From NCBI RefSeq assembly GCF_009184425.1, contig NZ_WELG01000001.1, positions 1-64,000 of the forward strand: a stretch of DNA of 64,000 nt, written 5' to 3'. Under the pieces are notes generated by a model, which saw nothing but the letters and a program-made list of their open reading frames with translations, had not been told where the DNA came from and ran no database searches. A program made the position numbers and the translations under genes. Shown here piece by piece: positions 36,191-45,426 of this stretch (position 1 is its first letter; every line of letters starts with the position of its first letter). Source of the DNA: Flagellimonas olearia (GTDB lineage: Bacteria > Bacteroidota > Bacteroidia > Flavobacteriales > Flavobacteriaceae).

Positions 36191-37132
36191 ATGCAAAACA
36201 GAATCACTGAACTTTTCGGAATTGAATATCCCATTATCCAAGCAGGGATGGTCTGGGCCAGTGGTTGGCGTTTGGCCTCCGCGGTTTCCAATGCAGGAGG
36301 TTTGGGGTTGTTGGGGGCAGGGAGTATGTATCCCGATGTCTTGGAAGAGCACATCATAAAATGTAAGAAGGCAACAGATAAACCTTTTGGGGTCAATGTT
36401 CCCATGCTGTACCCCGATATCGACAAATTGATGCGGATCATTGTGGACCATGGGGTGAAAATCGTGTTCACTTCTGCTGGAAACCCCAAGACATGGACCA
36501 GCTTTCTCAAAGAGAACGGAATTACCGTGGTACATGTGGTGAGCAGTGTAAAGTTTGCGCTGAAGGCCCAAGAAGCTGGAGTGGACGCCATAGTGGCCGA
36601 AGGCTTCGAAGCAGGAGGCCATAACGGAAGGGACGAGACCACGACCATGGTGCTGATTCCCTCGGTCAAAGAGAAAATAGAGATCCCACTCATTGCCGCT
36701 GGAGGTATTGCCACTGGAAAGGCCATGTTGGCGGCCATGGTCTTGGGTGCCGATGGGGTTCAAGTGGGTAGCCGTTTTGTGGCCAGTCCTGAAGCCTCAT
36801 CCCACGAACTTTTTAAGCAATGGGTGGTAAAGGCCCAGGAAGGGGATACCCAACTGACCTTGAAGGAACTGGCACCGGTACGACTGCTGAAGAACAAGTT
36901 TTTCCAAGACGTTCAAGAAGCCTATGCCCATGGGGCCACGGTAGAGGAATTAAAAGCACTGTTGGGCAGGGCTAGGGCCAAACGCGGCATGTTTGAAGGT
37001 GATATGGAGGAAGGGGAGTTGGAAATAGGCCAAGTGTCCGGTTTGATACATGATATTACCCCCGCTGCGGAAATTGTCCGGGAAATGATGGCGGAATTCA
37101 ACCTTGCCAAACAAAAAACACAAGAGTATTAG
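36191..37132 (+). CDS. nitronate monooxygenase-like FMN oxidoreductase
   Basis: A 313-residue TIM-barrel flavoprotein of the nitronate monooxygenase/2-nitropropane dioxygenase family (also related to FabK). The N-terminal GIEYPIIQAGMVWASG, SNAGGLGLLGAGS, and FMN phosphate-binding segments EGFEAGGHNGRDETTT, LIAAGGIATG and GADGVQVGSRFVAS are intact. The AGGHNGR motif carries the conserved His of this family. Nitronate oxidation is possible; an enoyl-ACP reductase role (FabK-like) cannot be excluded, but FabK usually has a different C-terminus. Confidence 0.85.
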   Translation: MQNRITELFGIEYPIIQAGMVWASGWRLASAVSNAGGLGLLGAGSMYPDVLEEHIIKCKKATDKPFGVNVPMLYPDIDKLMRIIVDHGVKIVFTSAGNPKTWTSFLKENGITVVHVVSSVKFALKAQEAGVDAIVAEGFEAGGHNGRDETTTMVLIPSVKEKIEIPLIAAGGIATGKAMLAAMVLGADGVQVGSRFVASPEASSHELFKQWVVKAQEGDTQLTLKELAPVRLLKNKFFQDVQEAYAHGATVEELKALLGRARAKRGMFEGDMEEGELEIGQVSGLIHDITPAAEIVREMMAEFNLAKQKTQEY

Positions 37133-37179
37133 CAGTTTAGCGGTATAAATGCGCAACTTTTTCATACTTTTAACCGCGC

Positions 37180-37650
37180 ATGAGAACACTAATCCCCACA
37201 TTGGTCCTTTTTATGCTCGTTTCGCATGGATATAGTCAAGTGGAGCGGGACAAAGCACTTCATTTTTTAGGAGGTAATCTTTTCGGTCTGGCCGGAGCAG
37301 GTATTGCCAAACAAATGTCCGAGGGCAATCGGGTGTGGACCTTTGTAGGTTCCGTAGCCGGAAGCGCCCTTGTTGGGGTGGCCAAAGAAGCGGTGGATGC
37401 GGGGCAAAGCGGAAACGGTTGGGACAATGACGACTTGGCCGCTACCGTACTCGGAGGGGTCACGGTAGGGGTTACCATCGACATCTTTTCCAAAAAGAAG
37501 GACAAAAAAAGGCTAAGGGGCAATTATGCGTCCGTTCCCAAAAGAAAGTTGAATATCCCGAGCCATAATAAGAATTCCGAGGTATTGGTACTGCAGACCA
37601 TGCCATTGTCTTTGAACTCCCTTACGCTTTTTCCAGCCATGGAAGAGTAA
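37180..37650 (+). CDS. exported small glycine-rich protein, YfiM/DUF2279-like pattern
   Basis: A 156-residue exported protein with a signal ending GYSQ (residue 20). The middle is a glycine/alanine-rich helical hairpin: DKALHFLGGNLFGLAGAGIAK, VGSVAGSALVGVAKEAVD, then GWDNDDLAATVLGGVTVG. This resembles small envelope proteins of the YfiM/DUF2279 type, in which a His and an Asp-Asp lie in consecutive hydrophobic helices. The C-terminus is basic and disordered. It has no known function. It converges on the DUF58 gene 11 bases away. Confidence 0.6.
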   Translation: MRTLIPTLVLFMLVSHGYSQVERDKALHFLGGNLFGLAGAGIAKQMSEGNRVWTFVGSVAGSALVGVAKEAVDAGQSGNGWDNDDLAATVLGGVTVGVTIDIFSKKKDKKRLRGNYASVPKRKLNIPSHNKNSEVLVLQTMPLSLNSLTLFPAMEE

Positions 37651-37661
37651 GGAATTTGAAA

Positions 37662-38996
37662 TTAAATAAGTCCCCGAGCTTTTATTTCCAAGTATTTATT
37701 GATGGTGCTGATGGTCAAATTTTCGGGTTTGGTCAAAATGGTTTGAATGCCATGCTTGCGCAATTCGTTCACAATCAGCTTTTTTTCGTAGATGAACTTT
37801 TCCGCCATGGTCTGGTCAAAAATTTGACGAACGGTTTCCGCTTTCCTGTCCGCAAATTCATTCAGCTCCGTATTTTCAAAGAAGATGACCACCAATAAAT
37901 GCTGTTTGGCCATGGCCAACAAATAGGGCAATTGTCTATGCAAGGCATCCAGCGTTTCAAAATTGGTGTAGAGTAGAAGGAGGCTACGTTGGTTCAGGTT
38001 TCGTTTCACATCAACGTACAAACGGCTAAAATCACTTTCAATAAAATTGGTTTCCAGATTATATAGCGTTTCCAGGATGAGGTTCATTTGTGAGCTTCTC
38101 CGTTCGGCCACGACCCGGTTCTCTATCTTATTGCTAAAGGAGAACATGCCTGCTTTATCCTGTTTTTTTAGCGCAATATTACTGATGACCAAGGTGGCAT
38201 TGATGGCATAATCCAAAAGACTCAATCCATTGAAAGGCATTTTCATGACCCTTCCCTTATCAATTACCGAATAAATAGGTTGGGATTTTTCGTCTTGGAA
38301 TTGGTTGACCATGAGTTGTCCCCGCTTTGCGGTAGCTTTCCAATTGATGTTGCGTATGTCATCGCCCAGAACGTAATCCTTGATCTGTTCGAACTCCATG
38401 GTGTGCCCGATGCGTCTTATTTTTTTCAACCCATACTCATGAAGCCGATTGGTAAATGCAATAAGGTCGTATTTCTGCAACTGCAAAAAAGAGGGATAAA
38501 CAGGTACCTTCTGGGCTTGGTCAAAACTATATTTCCGAGCCAGTAACCCAATGGGGGAGCTGGCAAAGATGTTTAGGCTCCCAAAAGAATACACGCCCCT
38601 TTCTGTGGGCCGTAGCTCGTAATCGTATGTCTTGCTATTGCCCGAAGCTATTTTACTGACCAGACCGAAATCCCTTTTCTGGAATTGAAATGGAATTTCA
38701 TCAATGATCTTTACCACCACCTGAAAAAGATAGGTGTTGGTAATCTTCAACAGGATGGGGTTCTCGTCCCCATTGGAAAGCTTATCGGGGAGCACACGTT
38801 TCCCTTCAATTCTTCCTTTGGAAGCGAACAGCAACAATACATCAACAATAACAAGGAGGACCAAAAGGTAGAACAAAACCTTTACGGCGCCATACAGATT
38901 AGGTATCATGAAGGATACCAAAAAACCAACGATGATAGCCGTCAAGGCTATAAAAAATCGTTTCTGCAGGTATATGGGCCTAAAAAGTTTCTTCAC
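37662..38996 (-). CDS. DUF58 domain membrane protein
   Basis: A 444-residue protein with two N-terminal membrane helices (residues about 12-60), then a cytosolic or periplasmic region and a DUF58 domain with DYVLGDDIRNINWKATAKRGQLMVNQF (key motif RNINWKATAK). A von Willebrand-like fold follows with SVIDKGRVM. DUF58 proteins nearly always pair with MoxR AAA ATPases, as here. It is the last gene of the six-gene unit; the operon's role may be in assembling or protecting membrane complexes. Confidence 0.9.
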   Translation of the reverse strand: MKKLFRPIYLQKRFFIALTAIIVGFLVSFMIPNLYGAVKVLFYLLVLLVIVDVLLLFASKGRIEGKRVLPDKLSNGDENPILLKITNTYLFQVVVKIIDEIPFQFQKRDFGLVSKIASGNSKTYDYELRPTERGVYSFGSLNIFASSPIGLLARKYSFDQAQKVPVYPSFLQLQKYDLIAFTNRLHEYGLKKIRRIGHTMEFEQIKDYVLGDDIRNINWKATAKRGQLMVNQFQDEKSQPIYSVIDKGRVMKMPFNGLSLLDYAINATLVISNIALKKQDKAGMFSFSNKIENRVVAERRSSQMNLILETLYNLETNFIESDFSRLYVDVKRNLNQRSLLLLYTNFETLDALHRQLPYLLAMAKQHLLVVIFFENTELNEFADRKAETVRQIFDQTMAEKFIYEKKLIVNELRKHGIQTILTKPENLTISTINKYLEIKARGLI

Positions 38997-39003
38997 AATT
39001 CGT

Positions 39004-40002
39004 CTATCTGGGAATTTCTATACTGTCCACAATCTGTTTCACCACCTGTTCCGAGGTCAGGCCTTCCATTTCCCGCTCCGGGGTGAGCATAATACGATGC
39101 GCCAATACGGGGCCGGCTACTTTTTTGATGTCGTCCGGGGTAATAAAATCCCTCCCGTTGATAGCGGCCAAGGCCTTGGAGGCATCCATAATGGCAATGG
39201 AAGCCCGTGGCGATGCCCCTAAATACAGGTTGGCATTGGTTCGGGTATTGTCCACAATGGAGGCGATGTATTTTAATAGGTTCTTTTCAACCACGATCTC
39301 TTTGATGGTGCTCTGGTAACCCGCTATTTGTTGGGCCGATAGCAGGGCACTGACCAAGTCTTCCTCAATTCGGGTTTTTTGCTCGTGCTTGCTTTCCAGA
39401 ATCTGTATTTCTTCCTCAAGGGAAGGGTAGTTGACCTTGATTTTAAATAGAAAACGGTCCAATTGGGCTTCGGGCAAGCGATAAGTACCTTCCTGCTCAA
39501 TGGGATTTTGTGTGGCAAACACCAAAAAGGGTGGTTCCATGGCGTATTCCACACCGTCCATGGTAATCTGTCGCTCGGCCATAGCCTCAAAAAGAGCGGC
39601 TTGGGTCTTGGCAGGGGCGCGGTTGATTTCATCGATCAAAATGATGTTGGAGAACAAAGGCCCTTTTTTAAACTCAAACTCCGAGGATTTGAGGTTAAAG
39701 ATGGAAGTCCCCAAAATATCGCTGGGCATAAGATCCGGTGTAAACTGTATGCGACTAAAATCCACATCCATGGTCTTGGCCAGCAGTTTTGCGGTAACGG
39801 TCTTGGCCACGCCGGGAACCCCCTCGATCAGGGAATGCCCATTGGCCAAAATGGAAATGATGAGCAGCTCGATCATGTCCTGTTGTCCGATAATGACCTT
39901 GCCCAATTCGGATTTTATGCCAGCAACGGCTTCTTGCAGTTGGGTAAGATCTACCCGATTGCTGAATTGTAAGGCGTCGTCTTGTTGTTCGTTTTCTTCC
40001 AT
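39004..40002 (-). CDS. MoxR family AAA ATPase
   Basis: A 332-residue AAA+ ATPase. Walker A is GVPGVAKTVTAK (the MoxR version of GxxGxGKT), Walker B LIDEINRAPAKTQ, sensor 1 FATQNPIEQEGTYRLPEAQLDRF, and an arginine finger region near EREMEGLTSEQVV. MoxR ATPases act as chaperones for cofactor insertion or envelope stress. It is seven bases upstream of DUF58 and two bases downstream of the DUF4350 gene in transcription order. Confidence 0.95.
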   Translation of the reverse strand: MEENEQQDDALQFSNRVDLTQLQEAVAGIKSELGKVIIGQQDMIELLIISILANGHSLIEGVPGVAKTVTAKLLAKTMDVDFSRIQFTPDLMPSDILGTSIFNLKSSEFEFKKGPLFSNIILIDEINRAPAKTQAALFEAMAERQITMDGVEYAMEPPFLVFATQNPIEQEGTYRLPEAQLDRFLFKIKVNYPSLEEEIQILESKHEQKTRIEEDLVSALLSAQQIAGYQSTIKEIVVEKNLLKYIASIVDNTRTNANLYLGASPRASIAIMDASKALAAINGRDFITPDDIKKVAGPVLAHRIMLTPEREMEGLTSEQVVKQIVDSIEIPR

Positions 40003-40004
40003 GG

Positions 40005-41222
40005 TTACAGCTTAAATGCGTTTATTTTTTTATTGAGTTCTATACTATCCTGCTCAGTATGGGTCTTTTTTTGTTTCAAGTGGAGGATAAATTCAATCAA
40101 ACCTTTGGTCTCCTCCATACTTTTCCCGGCGCGCGATGCCAAAACCTGAATGGTTTTTTCGCTAAGTGTTCCCGTGTCGATATGGTAGCGACTTCTCAAA
40201 TGAGCTAGAAAATAGTTTATTTTTTTGTGGATCAAGTCCGTGTAATCCTTGTTCTGATGATATAAGGATCCTACAGCCTGGGCAAACTCCACCGAAGAAT
40301 TTTTTAAGGGTTCAATGACAGGAATGATGCGTTGTTCCCGTTTTCCCCGAAACAGTACGAATACCAAAATACCCAAAACCGCCAAATAGTAGGCCCATTT
40401 CAGCGAGGCCTGTGTCAGCACAAAGCGCATGGGGGAATCTATGATGATGCGACCTGCTTTTTTGTAGTTGTCCCAATAGAGCTGCTCATTATCCTCCAAA
40501 TAGGAGAAGGTGTGCGATGCATAGTCCTGGTTTCCCTTGAGCATATAATAATTGGAGTAGGCCTGTGGGGTGGTATTGATGATAAAGTTGCCTTTCCCAA
40601 ATTGGGTTTTGATGAAATTGGGCTTGGTGACCTTTTCATCAGGTTGTCCTTCCAAAAAGTTTTCCTTGATGTAGGTGATATGTCCCAAGATGGTGGTGTT
40701 GGTGGAATCCACACTGGTAAAATGGGAATTGAAGATACCTCTGGACAATTCAAACTTTTTGGTGTTGAAGTTGGAATGGGTCAAGTTGAGCACGGCGGTT
40801 CCCTCTTTGAGGGAATAATCAGAACCAATGGAAATGTTCAAGGTATCCATCAAAGGCCAACCAAAACCTGTAGCAGCCATAAAGACCGTATTCCCTTGGT
40901 GTACGTAGTCCAAAAGCTGATGGGTTTCCTGTTCGTCTAAGTCTACATATTCGTTAATGAGGATATAATTGGAGGACAATAGGGTGTCCCTTTCTACCAA
41001 GGCGTCATACACACTTTCCTGGACGGTTTCAATGCTGCTGTTGGGAAAAATGTTGGGCAGTTCGGAATAAAGGACGTAGCACCCAAAAGGGATTTTGTCC
41101 ACTGCCGTGTAGGACGGCCTCCAGTTGATGGGTTTGGGACGTACCATTTCCGTGATGATGATTCCCAGAACCACCAAGGCAAATAGAGCAATGACTATTT
41201 TCGATTTCCGATCCATGGTCAT
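40005..41222 (-). CDS. DUF4350 domain membrane protein
   Basis: A 405-residue protein with an N-terminal membrane helix (residues about 8-25), a glutamine-amidotransferase-like periplasmic domain (LLSSNYILINEYVDLDEQETHQLLDYVHQGNTVF, key motif YILINEY..D..E), and a second helix near residue 280 (WAYYLAVLGILVFVLF) followed by a helical cytosolic tail. This two-helix arrangement is typical of DUF4350. Its ATG overlaps the DUF4129 stop as TAATG. Confidence 0.85.
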   Translation of the reverse strand: MTMDRKSKIVIALFALVVLGIIITEMVRPKPINWRPSYTAVDKIPFGCYVLYSELPNIFPNSSIETVQESVYDALVERDTLLSSNYILINEYVDLDEQETHQLLDYVHQGNTVFMAATGFGWPLMDTLNISIGSDYSLKEGTAVLNLTHSNFNTKKFELSRGIFNSHFTSVDSTNTTILGHITYIKENFLEGQPDEKVTKPNFIKTQFGKGNFIINTTPQAYSNYYMLKGNQDYASHTFSYLEDNEQLYWDNYKKAGRIIIDSPMRFVLTQASLKWAYYLAVLGILVFVLFRGKREQRIIPVIEPLKNSSVEFAQAVGSLYHQNKDYTDLIHKKINYFLAHLRSRYHIDTGTLSEKTIQVLASRAGKSMEETKGLIEFILHLKQKKTHTEQDSIELNKKINAFKL

Positions 41223-41938
41223 TACGGAATTAAAAGGTTCAGGGTGTCAAATCGGGAACTGGTCTTGGCGTACCCTTGTTCATCAATAGGTTGCTCACCA
41301 TACCAAATGTTTTCATAGAGGTAGGATGCTTTTTTGAACTCTTCCTGCAGTCGGGCTTCCTTGATTTCCCTGCCATAGTCCAGATTGGTCTTGTCAAAGT
41401 GCCACTCAATAATACTCTTTTGGGAGAGAAGCTTTAAGACTTTCAGGAATTGGTAACGTACGGCCAAACGGTAATCTTTTTGTTTCAAGGCAGCATTCAT
41501 AAGGGCGTCCAAATCTATGGTCTCGATATGGTGTTCGGAAAGGTCTATATCCAAAATGGATTTGGCCTTCTTGGAAAAAATGGCATTGAACTTTTCATTG
41601 ATGAACATCCGTACAAGCAGATAAATCGCCAAAAGCCCCATCAAGGCATAGATGATGTATTCCAAGATCAGTAAGGTCTGTGGAGGAATATCAAGACCAA
41701 AGGTTTCCCCAAGGCTGTTAAGGACCCATCGGATGAATCGGGCCAATAAATTGGAAGATTCCCCCGTCTTGACTTCGTAGTTAAACTCATCACCCGTATA
41801 TTTTTGGGAAAGGTCTTCGCCGATTTGCCGGTCGGTGAGTACCGATGCCTCATCAACAGGAATGGGAATACTGTCGTTTTGGGCCATGGAAAACATGGTC
41901 CATATCAAGAAGAATATGGTGGCAATGCGTTGGATCAC
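41222..41938 (-). CDS. DUF4129 domain exported membrane protein
   Basis: A 238-residue protein with a signal peptide (first 20 residues), a membrane helix near residues 90-115 (LLILEYIIYALMGLLAIYLLVR) and a C-terminal DUF4129 domain with RLAVRYQFLKVLKLLSQKSII and TNLDYGREI. The start codon is GTG, overlapping the upstream gene's TGA as GTGA. Part of the SpoIIM-to-DUF58 unit. Confidence 0.82.
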   Translation of the reverse strand: MIQRIATIFFLIWTMFSMAQNDSIPIPVDEASVLTDRQIGEDLSQKYTGDEFNYEVKTGESSNLLARFIRWVLNSLGETFGLDIPPQTLLILEYIIYALMGLLAIYLLVRMFINEKFNAIFSKKAKSILDIDLSEHHIETIDLDALMNAALKQKDYRLAVRYQFLKVLKLLSQKSIIEWHFDKTNLDYGREIKEARLQEEFKKASYLYENIWYGEQPIDEQGYAKTSSRFDTLNLLIP

Positions 41939-42876
41939 TGATCGGTTTGTCCTATTTGTTCAATTTTACTTCGGGTGTTCACATTATAGGTCTTTTCGTG
42001 CAGGGCATAAAAAAGGATGCCATTCACGAATTGTGATAGGCATTGGGCATAGATCATAAGGATGAGCAACAGGCAAAGCCCCAAGGTATATACCACAGTG
42101 GAAACCACGGAAGCTCCCACATCAACACTACTTTCCACAACATGAAAGGTATATACCCCAATAATGATCATGGGTATCAGCAAAATGATGAAAAACAATA
42201 GGCCATTGAGCAGTCCCAAAATGAAGTTAACCCCGATAGCTCTCCAAAAGTTCTTACTGATGAGGTTCCATCCCTCTCCAAAACCTTCCGTAACCCCTTT
42301 GTTTTCTGAAAGCATGCTAAAATAAGAGACCCCCACCCAACTAGTTATAAAAAACTGAAGGATGTACTGGGCAAACATGCCCAACAGCGGAATAAAGGCG
42401 AAAATAATTGAGGCAATAATAAATCCCAAGTAAATGGGAATGAGCAACAAAATGAATAACAGGGTATTGCCCAAGTTGTCCTTGGTCAGTTCCCATACCT
42501 TGGTTTTGTCAAAATGCATTCCTTTGTGTTCTTCGTACTTGATCAGGTAAGAAGAGCTTAAACTAAAGTTGAGACCACCTACCACTAAAAAAATCAAAAA
42601 GAACAGGATGCCTCCGGCAATGATATAATACCAGTAGGTGTCGTCAGAGCTTTGACCACTACTGATTCCATACATACCGGAACTTTCCGAAATCAACCCC
42701 ACAAAACCGGACACCAATAGATAACTGGTAATCAAAAGACCAATAAGGAATATTCCATTGTAGCTAAGAAAAACATTGGTGAATTTCTTGATGTTCTGCC
42801 GTAAAAATTCAAAGTAGGTGGTAAGGATGTCTCCAAAATCACGGTTGATCCTAAGTTCTATGTATTTGTCTTTCAT
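41935..42876 (-). CDS. polytopic membrane protein of the MoxR/DUF58 operon
   Basis: A protein of about 313 residues with six to seven membrane helices and no recognised domain; it has the general look of the GPDPase membrane-domain or DUF-type six-helix proteins (long GVYTFHVVESSVDVGASVVSTVVY segment). The ATG at 42876 (MKDKYIELRINRDFGD) is preferred over 42942 because it overlaps the SpoIIM stop by 26 bases and starts the conserved cytosolic N-terminus. Probably an integral partner of the other operon products. Confidence 0.7.
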   Translation of the reverse strand: MKDKYIELRINRDFGDILTTYFEFLRQNIKKFTNVFLSYNGIFLIGLLITSYLLVSGFVGLISESSGMYGISSGQSSDDTYWYYIIAGGILFFLIFLVVGGLNFSLSSSYLIKYEEHKGMHFDKTKVWELTKDNLGNTLLFILLLIPIYLGFIIASIIFAFIPLLGMFAQYILQFFITSWVGVSYFSMLSENKGVTEGFGEGWNLISKNFWRAIGVNFILGLLNGLLFFIILLIPMIIIGVYTFHVVESSVDVGASVVSTVVYTLGLCLLLILMIYAQCLSQFVNGILFYALHEKTYNVNTRSKIEQIGQTDQ

Positions 42877-43825
42877 GCGATCTATTGAGTACAATTGGAT
42901 AAATGATATAGTAATAGACAATGAGGAACAACGATCCCCCAATGATTAAAAACGCCAACCAGTTGGGCATATTGGCGTAGCGGGTAATAAAGCCTTCAAT
43001 GAAGCCCGCAATGATAAAGAAGGGAATGGTACTCACCACTACCTTTAAACCATCTTTGGCGCCTTTCATAAAGGAAACCCGCCTAGAAAATGTTTTAGGA
43101 AACAAAATACTGTTGCCCATAATGAGTCCGGCACAACCCGCAATGATGATAACCGAAATTTCTATGGTGCCGTGCAGCCAAATTTGTCGGTTGGCCTCAA
43201 AAAATACCCCTTTGGTATAAAAAAAAGTAACAAAGGCCCCTAACATGACCCCATTACTGAATAAAATATAGGCGGTCCCTAAACTGGTGATTACCCCAAA
43301 GGCAAAGGCCAGGAAGGCCACCCGGATATTGTTGATGGTAATGCCCAAAAAAGTTCCGATTTCACTTCCGCTTTTATAAATGGCGGTTGGCTCCCCTTTG
43401 GCAATATTGTTCAAGGTCTCGTTCACATAGGCATCTCCCAAAATAAGTCTAAGGAAGGCAGAATCATTGATGGCGGAAATACATCCAATGGCTGTGGCCA
43501 CCGCAAAAATTAAGAAGGCCACCCCCAAAGTGCTGTGATATTGTTTAAAAAACAGCGGAAATTCCTTGGCCCAAAATTCAATGATACGGTTACCGGATTC
43601 CTTTTTGTTCCTATAAATTTTTTGATGTGCCTGTGAGGCCAGGGAATTCAAGTACAATAAAGTCTTGCTTTCAGCGTAATACGTTTGTGTGTAGGCCAAA
43701 TCGTTTGTGAGTTGGATGTAGCCATCCACAAGGGCATCGGGGTCGGTATGGGAACCCATGGAAATTGCTTTTTCAAAAGCAATCCATTTTTCCTTATTTT
43801 GTTTCACAAAAGCAGCCTCGCGCAT
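42851..43825 (-). CDS. SpoIIM-like (stage II sporulation protein M family) membrane protein
   Basis: A protein of about 324 residues. A basic, helical N-terminal third (MREAAFVKQNKEKW to about residue 90) precedes five to six membrane helices with IAKGEPTAIYKSGSEIGTFLGITINNIRVAFLAF and the FANRQIWLHGTIEISVIIIAGCAG region, typical of PF01944. Despite the name this organism does not sporulate. The ATG at 43825 is chosen because upstream residues to 43891 run into the divergent RDD gene. It heads the six-gene operon. Confidence 0.85.
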   Translation of the reverse strand: MREAAFVKQNKEKWIAFEKAISMGSHTDPDALVDGYIQLTNDLAYTQTYYAESKTLLYLNSLASQAHQKIYRNKKESGNRIIEFWAKEFPLFFKQYHSTLGVAFLIFAVATAIGCISAINDSAFLRLILGDAYVNETLNNIAKGEPTAIYKSGSEIGTFLGITINNIRVAFLAFAFGVITSLGTAYILFSNGVMLGAFVTFFYTKGVFFEANRQIWLHGTIEISVIIIAGCAGLIMGNSILFPKTFSRRVSFMKGAKDGLKVVVSTIPFFIIAGFIEGFITRYANMPNWLAFLIIGGSLFLIVYYYIIYPIVLNRSHERQIHRT

Positions 43826-43861
43826 ACGTGGAAAATTCCTATCAGTTAAAATTACGGTTAT

Positions 43862-44587
43862 ATGGATAACCTCCAAATCAATACAACGCAAAATGTCAAC
43901 TTAGATTATAAAATCGTTGGTATTGGAGAGCGGATCGTGGCTTTCCTCATCGATGGACTCATCCTGTACATGTATGCGTTTCTGGTGAACTTGGTAAGTG
44001 ATGCTTTGGGTTACATCTATGAGGATACCTGGACCCAGCGTGGGTTGGCAGCCCTAATTTTTTTACCGGCCATGTTTTATTCATTGTTGATGCACAGCTT
44101 GTTCAACGGACAGACCGTGGGCAAAATGTTGATGAAAATGCGGGTGGTCCGTTTGGATGGCACCCCGGTACACTGGAGCAACCTTTTGGTGCGATGGATG
44201 CTTCGGCTGGTGGATATTTGGATTTTTTTGGGCTCCATAGGCATATTGAGCATCCTGTTTTCAGAAAAACGCCAACGGGTAGGGGATGCTGCAGCGGGTA
44301 CGGTGGTCATCAGTACCAAAAAGAAGACCAAGGTCTCGCATACCATTTTGGAGGAGGTCCATGACGAGTACACTCCACAGTTTACCAACGTTACCTTGCT
44401 TACGGACAAAGATGTGAGGTTGATCAAGGAAACGTTTTACATCGCTAAAAAAAGTGGGGATTTTAAGACCTTGACAGCGCTTCGGGTAAAAGTGGAAAGC
44501 ATACTCCAGACCAATTCACAGCTCTATGATGTTCCGTATTTGGATACTGTTCTAAAGGATTATAACTACTATACCCAAAACATGTAG
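43862..44587 (+). CDS. RDD family membrane protein
   Basis: A 241-residue protein with an N-terminal RDD domain (residues about 15-150): VGIGERIVAFLIDGLILY carries the Arg and Asp-Gly, followed by GQTVGKMLMKMRVVRLDG and WSNLLVRWMLRLVD, then VGDAAAGTVVIS. The C-terminal 80 residues are soluble. RDD genes regularly stand divergent to or with SpoIIM/MoxR/DUF58 genes; here 36 bases separate the divergent starts. Ion or compatible-solute transport has been suggested for some RDD proteins. Confidence 0.88.
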   Translation: MDNLQINTTQNVNLDYKIVGIGERIVAFLIDGLILYMYAFLVNLVSDALGYIYEDTWTQRGLAALIFLPAMFYSLLMHSLFNGQTVGKMLMKMRVVRLDGTPVHWSNLLVRWMLRLVDIWIFLGSIGILSILFSEKRQRVGDAAAGTVVISTKKKTKVSHTILEEVHDEYTPQFTNVTLLTDKDVRLIKETFYIAKKSGDFKTLTALRVKVESILQTNSQLYDVPYLDTVLKDYNYYTQNM

Positions 44588-44589
44588 GT

Positions 44590-45204
44590 ATGCTGTATCA
44601 GGTAATAGATATTTTAGGTACGGTGGCCTTTGCCATATCTGGGGTCTTGGTGGCCATGGAAAAGAAGTTGGACCTTTTTGGGGTACTCATCATTGCCTTT
44701 GTCACCTCGATCGGGGGAGGAACCTTGCGCGATCTTCTCATTGGAAACACACCAGTGGTCTGGATGCGTGATCTCACCTATGTCACCACCATATTTATCA
44801 CGGTGGTCTTGGCCATTATTTTTGTGAATCAACTTAAATATTTAAGAAGATCCCTTTTCTTGTTTGATACCATAGGCATCGGTCTTTACACCATGTTGGG
44901 TGTAGAAAAGGGCCTCCAGGCAGAATTGTTACCTGTAATGTGTATTGCCTTGGGAACCATGACCGCCTGTTTTGGGGGAGTGATTAGGGATATGCTCTGT
45001 AATGAGATTCCCATTATTTTTAGAAGAAAGGAAATTTATGCCACTACTTGTATTTTGGGTGGGGCAAGTTATTTCTTGTTTGTGACCTTTCCCATTCCTG
45101 AAGATTATGCCTATATCGCGGCGATTATGGTCGTAATCGGTTTGAGGCTCTTGGCCGTTAAGTTTGATATACGTTTGCCCAACATCTACAGCAAGGAAGC
45201 ATAG
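44590..45204 (+). CDS. trimeric intracellular cation (TRIC) channel family protein
   Basis: A 204-residue protein with seven membrane helices in the two-repeat TRIC layout (formerly UPF0126/YicG). The repeat motifs SIGGGTLRDLLIG and CFGGVIRDMLCNEIP are present in helices 2 and 5, where the glycines and lysine/arginine line the pore. Prokaryotic TRIC homologues form trimeric K+ or amino-acid channels. It starts two bases after RDD and is probably co-transcribed. Confidence 0.92.
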   Translation: MLYQVIDILGTVAFAISGVLVAMEKKLDLFGVLIIAFVTSIGGGTLRDLLIGNTPVVWMRDLTYVTTIFITVVLAIIFVNQLKYLRRSLFLFDTIGIGLYTMLGVEKGLQAELLPVMCIALGTMTACFGGVIRDMLCNEIPIIFRRKEIYATTCILGGASYFLFVTFPIPEDYAYIAAIMVVIGLRLLAVKFDIRLPNIYSKEA

Positions 45205-45248
45205 TTTCAAGAGATTTCTATAGATCCATGTATCATCGTCTGCCGGCA

Positions 45249-45304
45249 TTAACCTTTGGTTAATGGAATTAACCCTTTGTTAAGCTTTCTTACTTTCTCG
45301 TTAA
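45249..45304 (+). promoter_or_regulatory. three phased 15-base palindromic sites
   Basis: Fifteen-base elements start at 45249 (ttaacctttggttaa, perfect inverted repeat), 45269 (ttaaccctttgttaa) and 45290 (ttactttctcgttaa, degenerate), 20 and 21 bases apart. They share TTAAC-N5-GTTAA. They lie in the gap before the barrel/DoxX/TonB-receptor operon and look like an operator for an unknown dimeric regulator. A weak TTG..TACTTTG pair follows at 45312-45335. Confidence 0.55.
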
Positions 45305-45367
45305 TCTCCCCTTGTGCCATATAGTCCTACTTTGGCACCAAGTTTAGTTGTCTTTATAAATACTAGC

Positions 45368-45398
45368 AAGGCCGTCCTATTTAGGTCGGCCTTTTTAG
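45368..45398 (+). terminator. intrinsic terminator or attenuator in operon leader
   Basis: Stem aaggccg / cggcctt (45368-45374, 45387-45393), partly extended by tcc/ggt pairing, followed by a five-T run. It ends 29 bases before the ATG of the barrel gene and after the operator region, so it may attenuate the operon. Alternatively it terminates the TRIC unit, whose stop is 163 bases upstream. Confidence 0.65.
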
Positions 45399-45426
45399 CT
45401 AAACCATCAACCAATCAATCAGTATT

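Noticed and set aside
42851-43825. Sporulation function suggested by the SpoIIM name
   Set aside because: The family occurs widely in non-sporulating bacteria with MoxR/DUF58 genes; nothing else here relates to sporulation.
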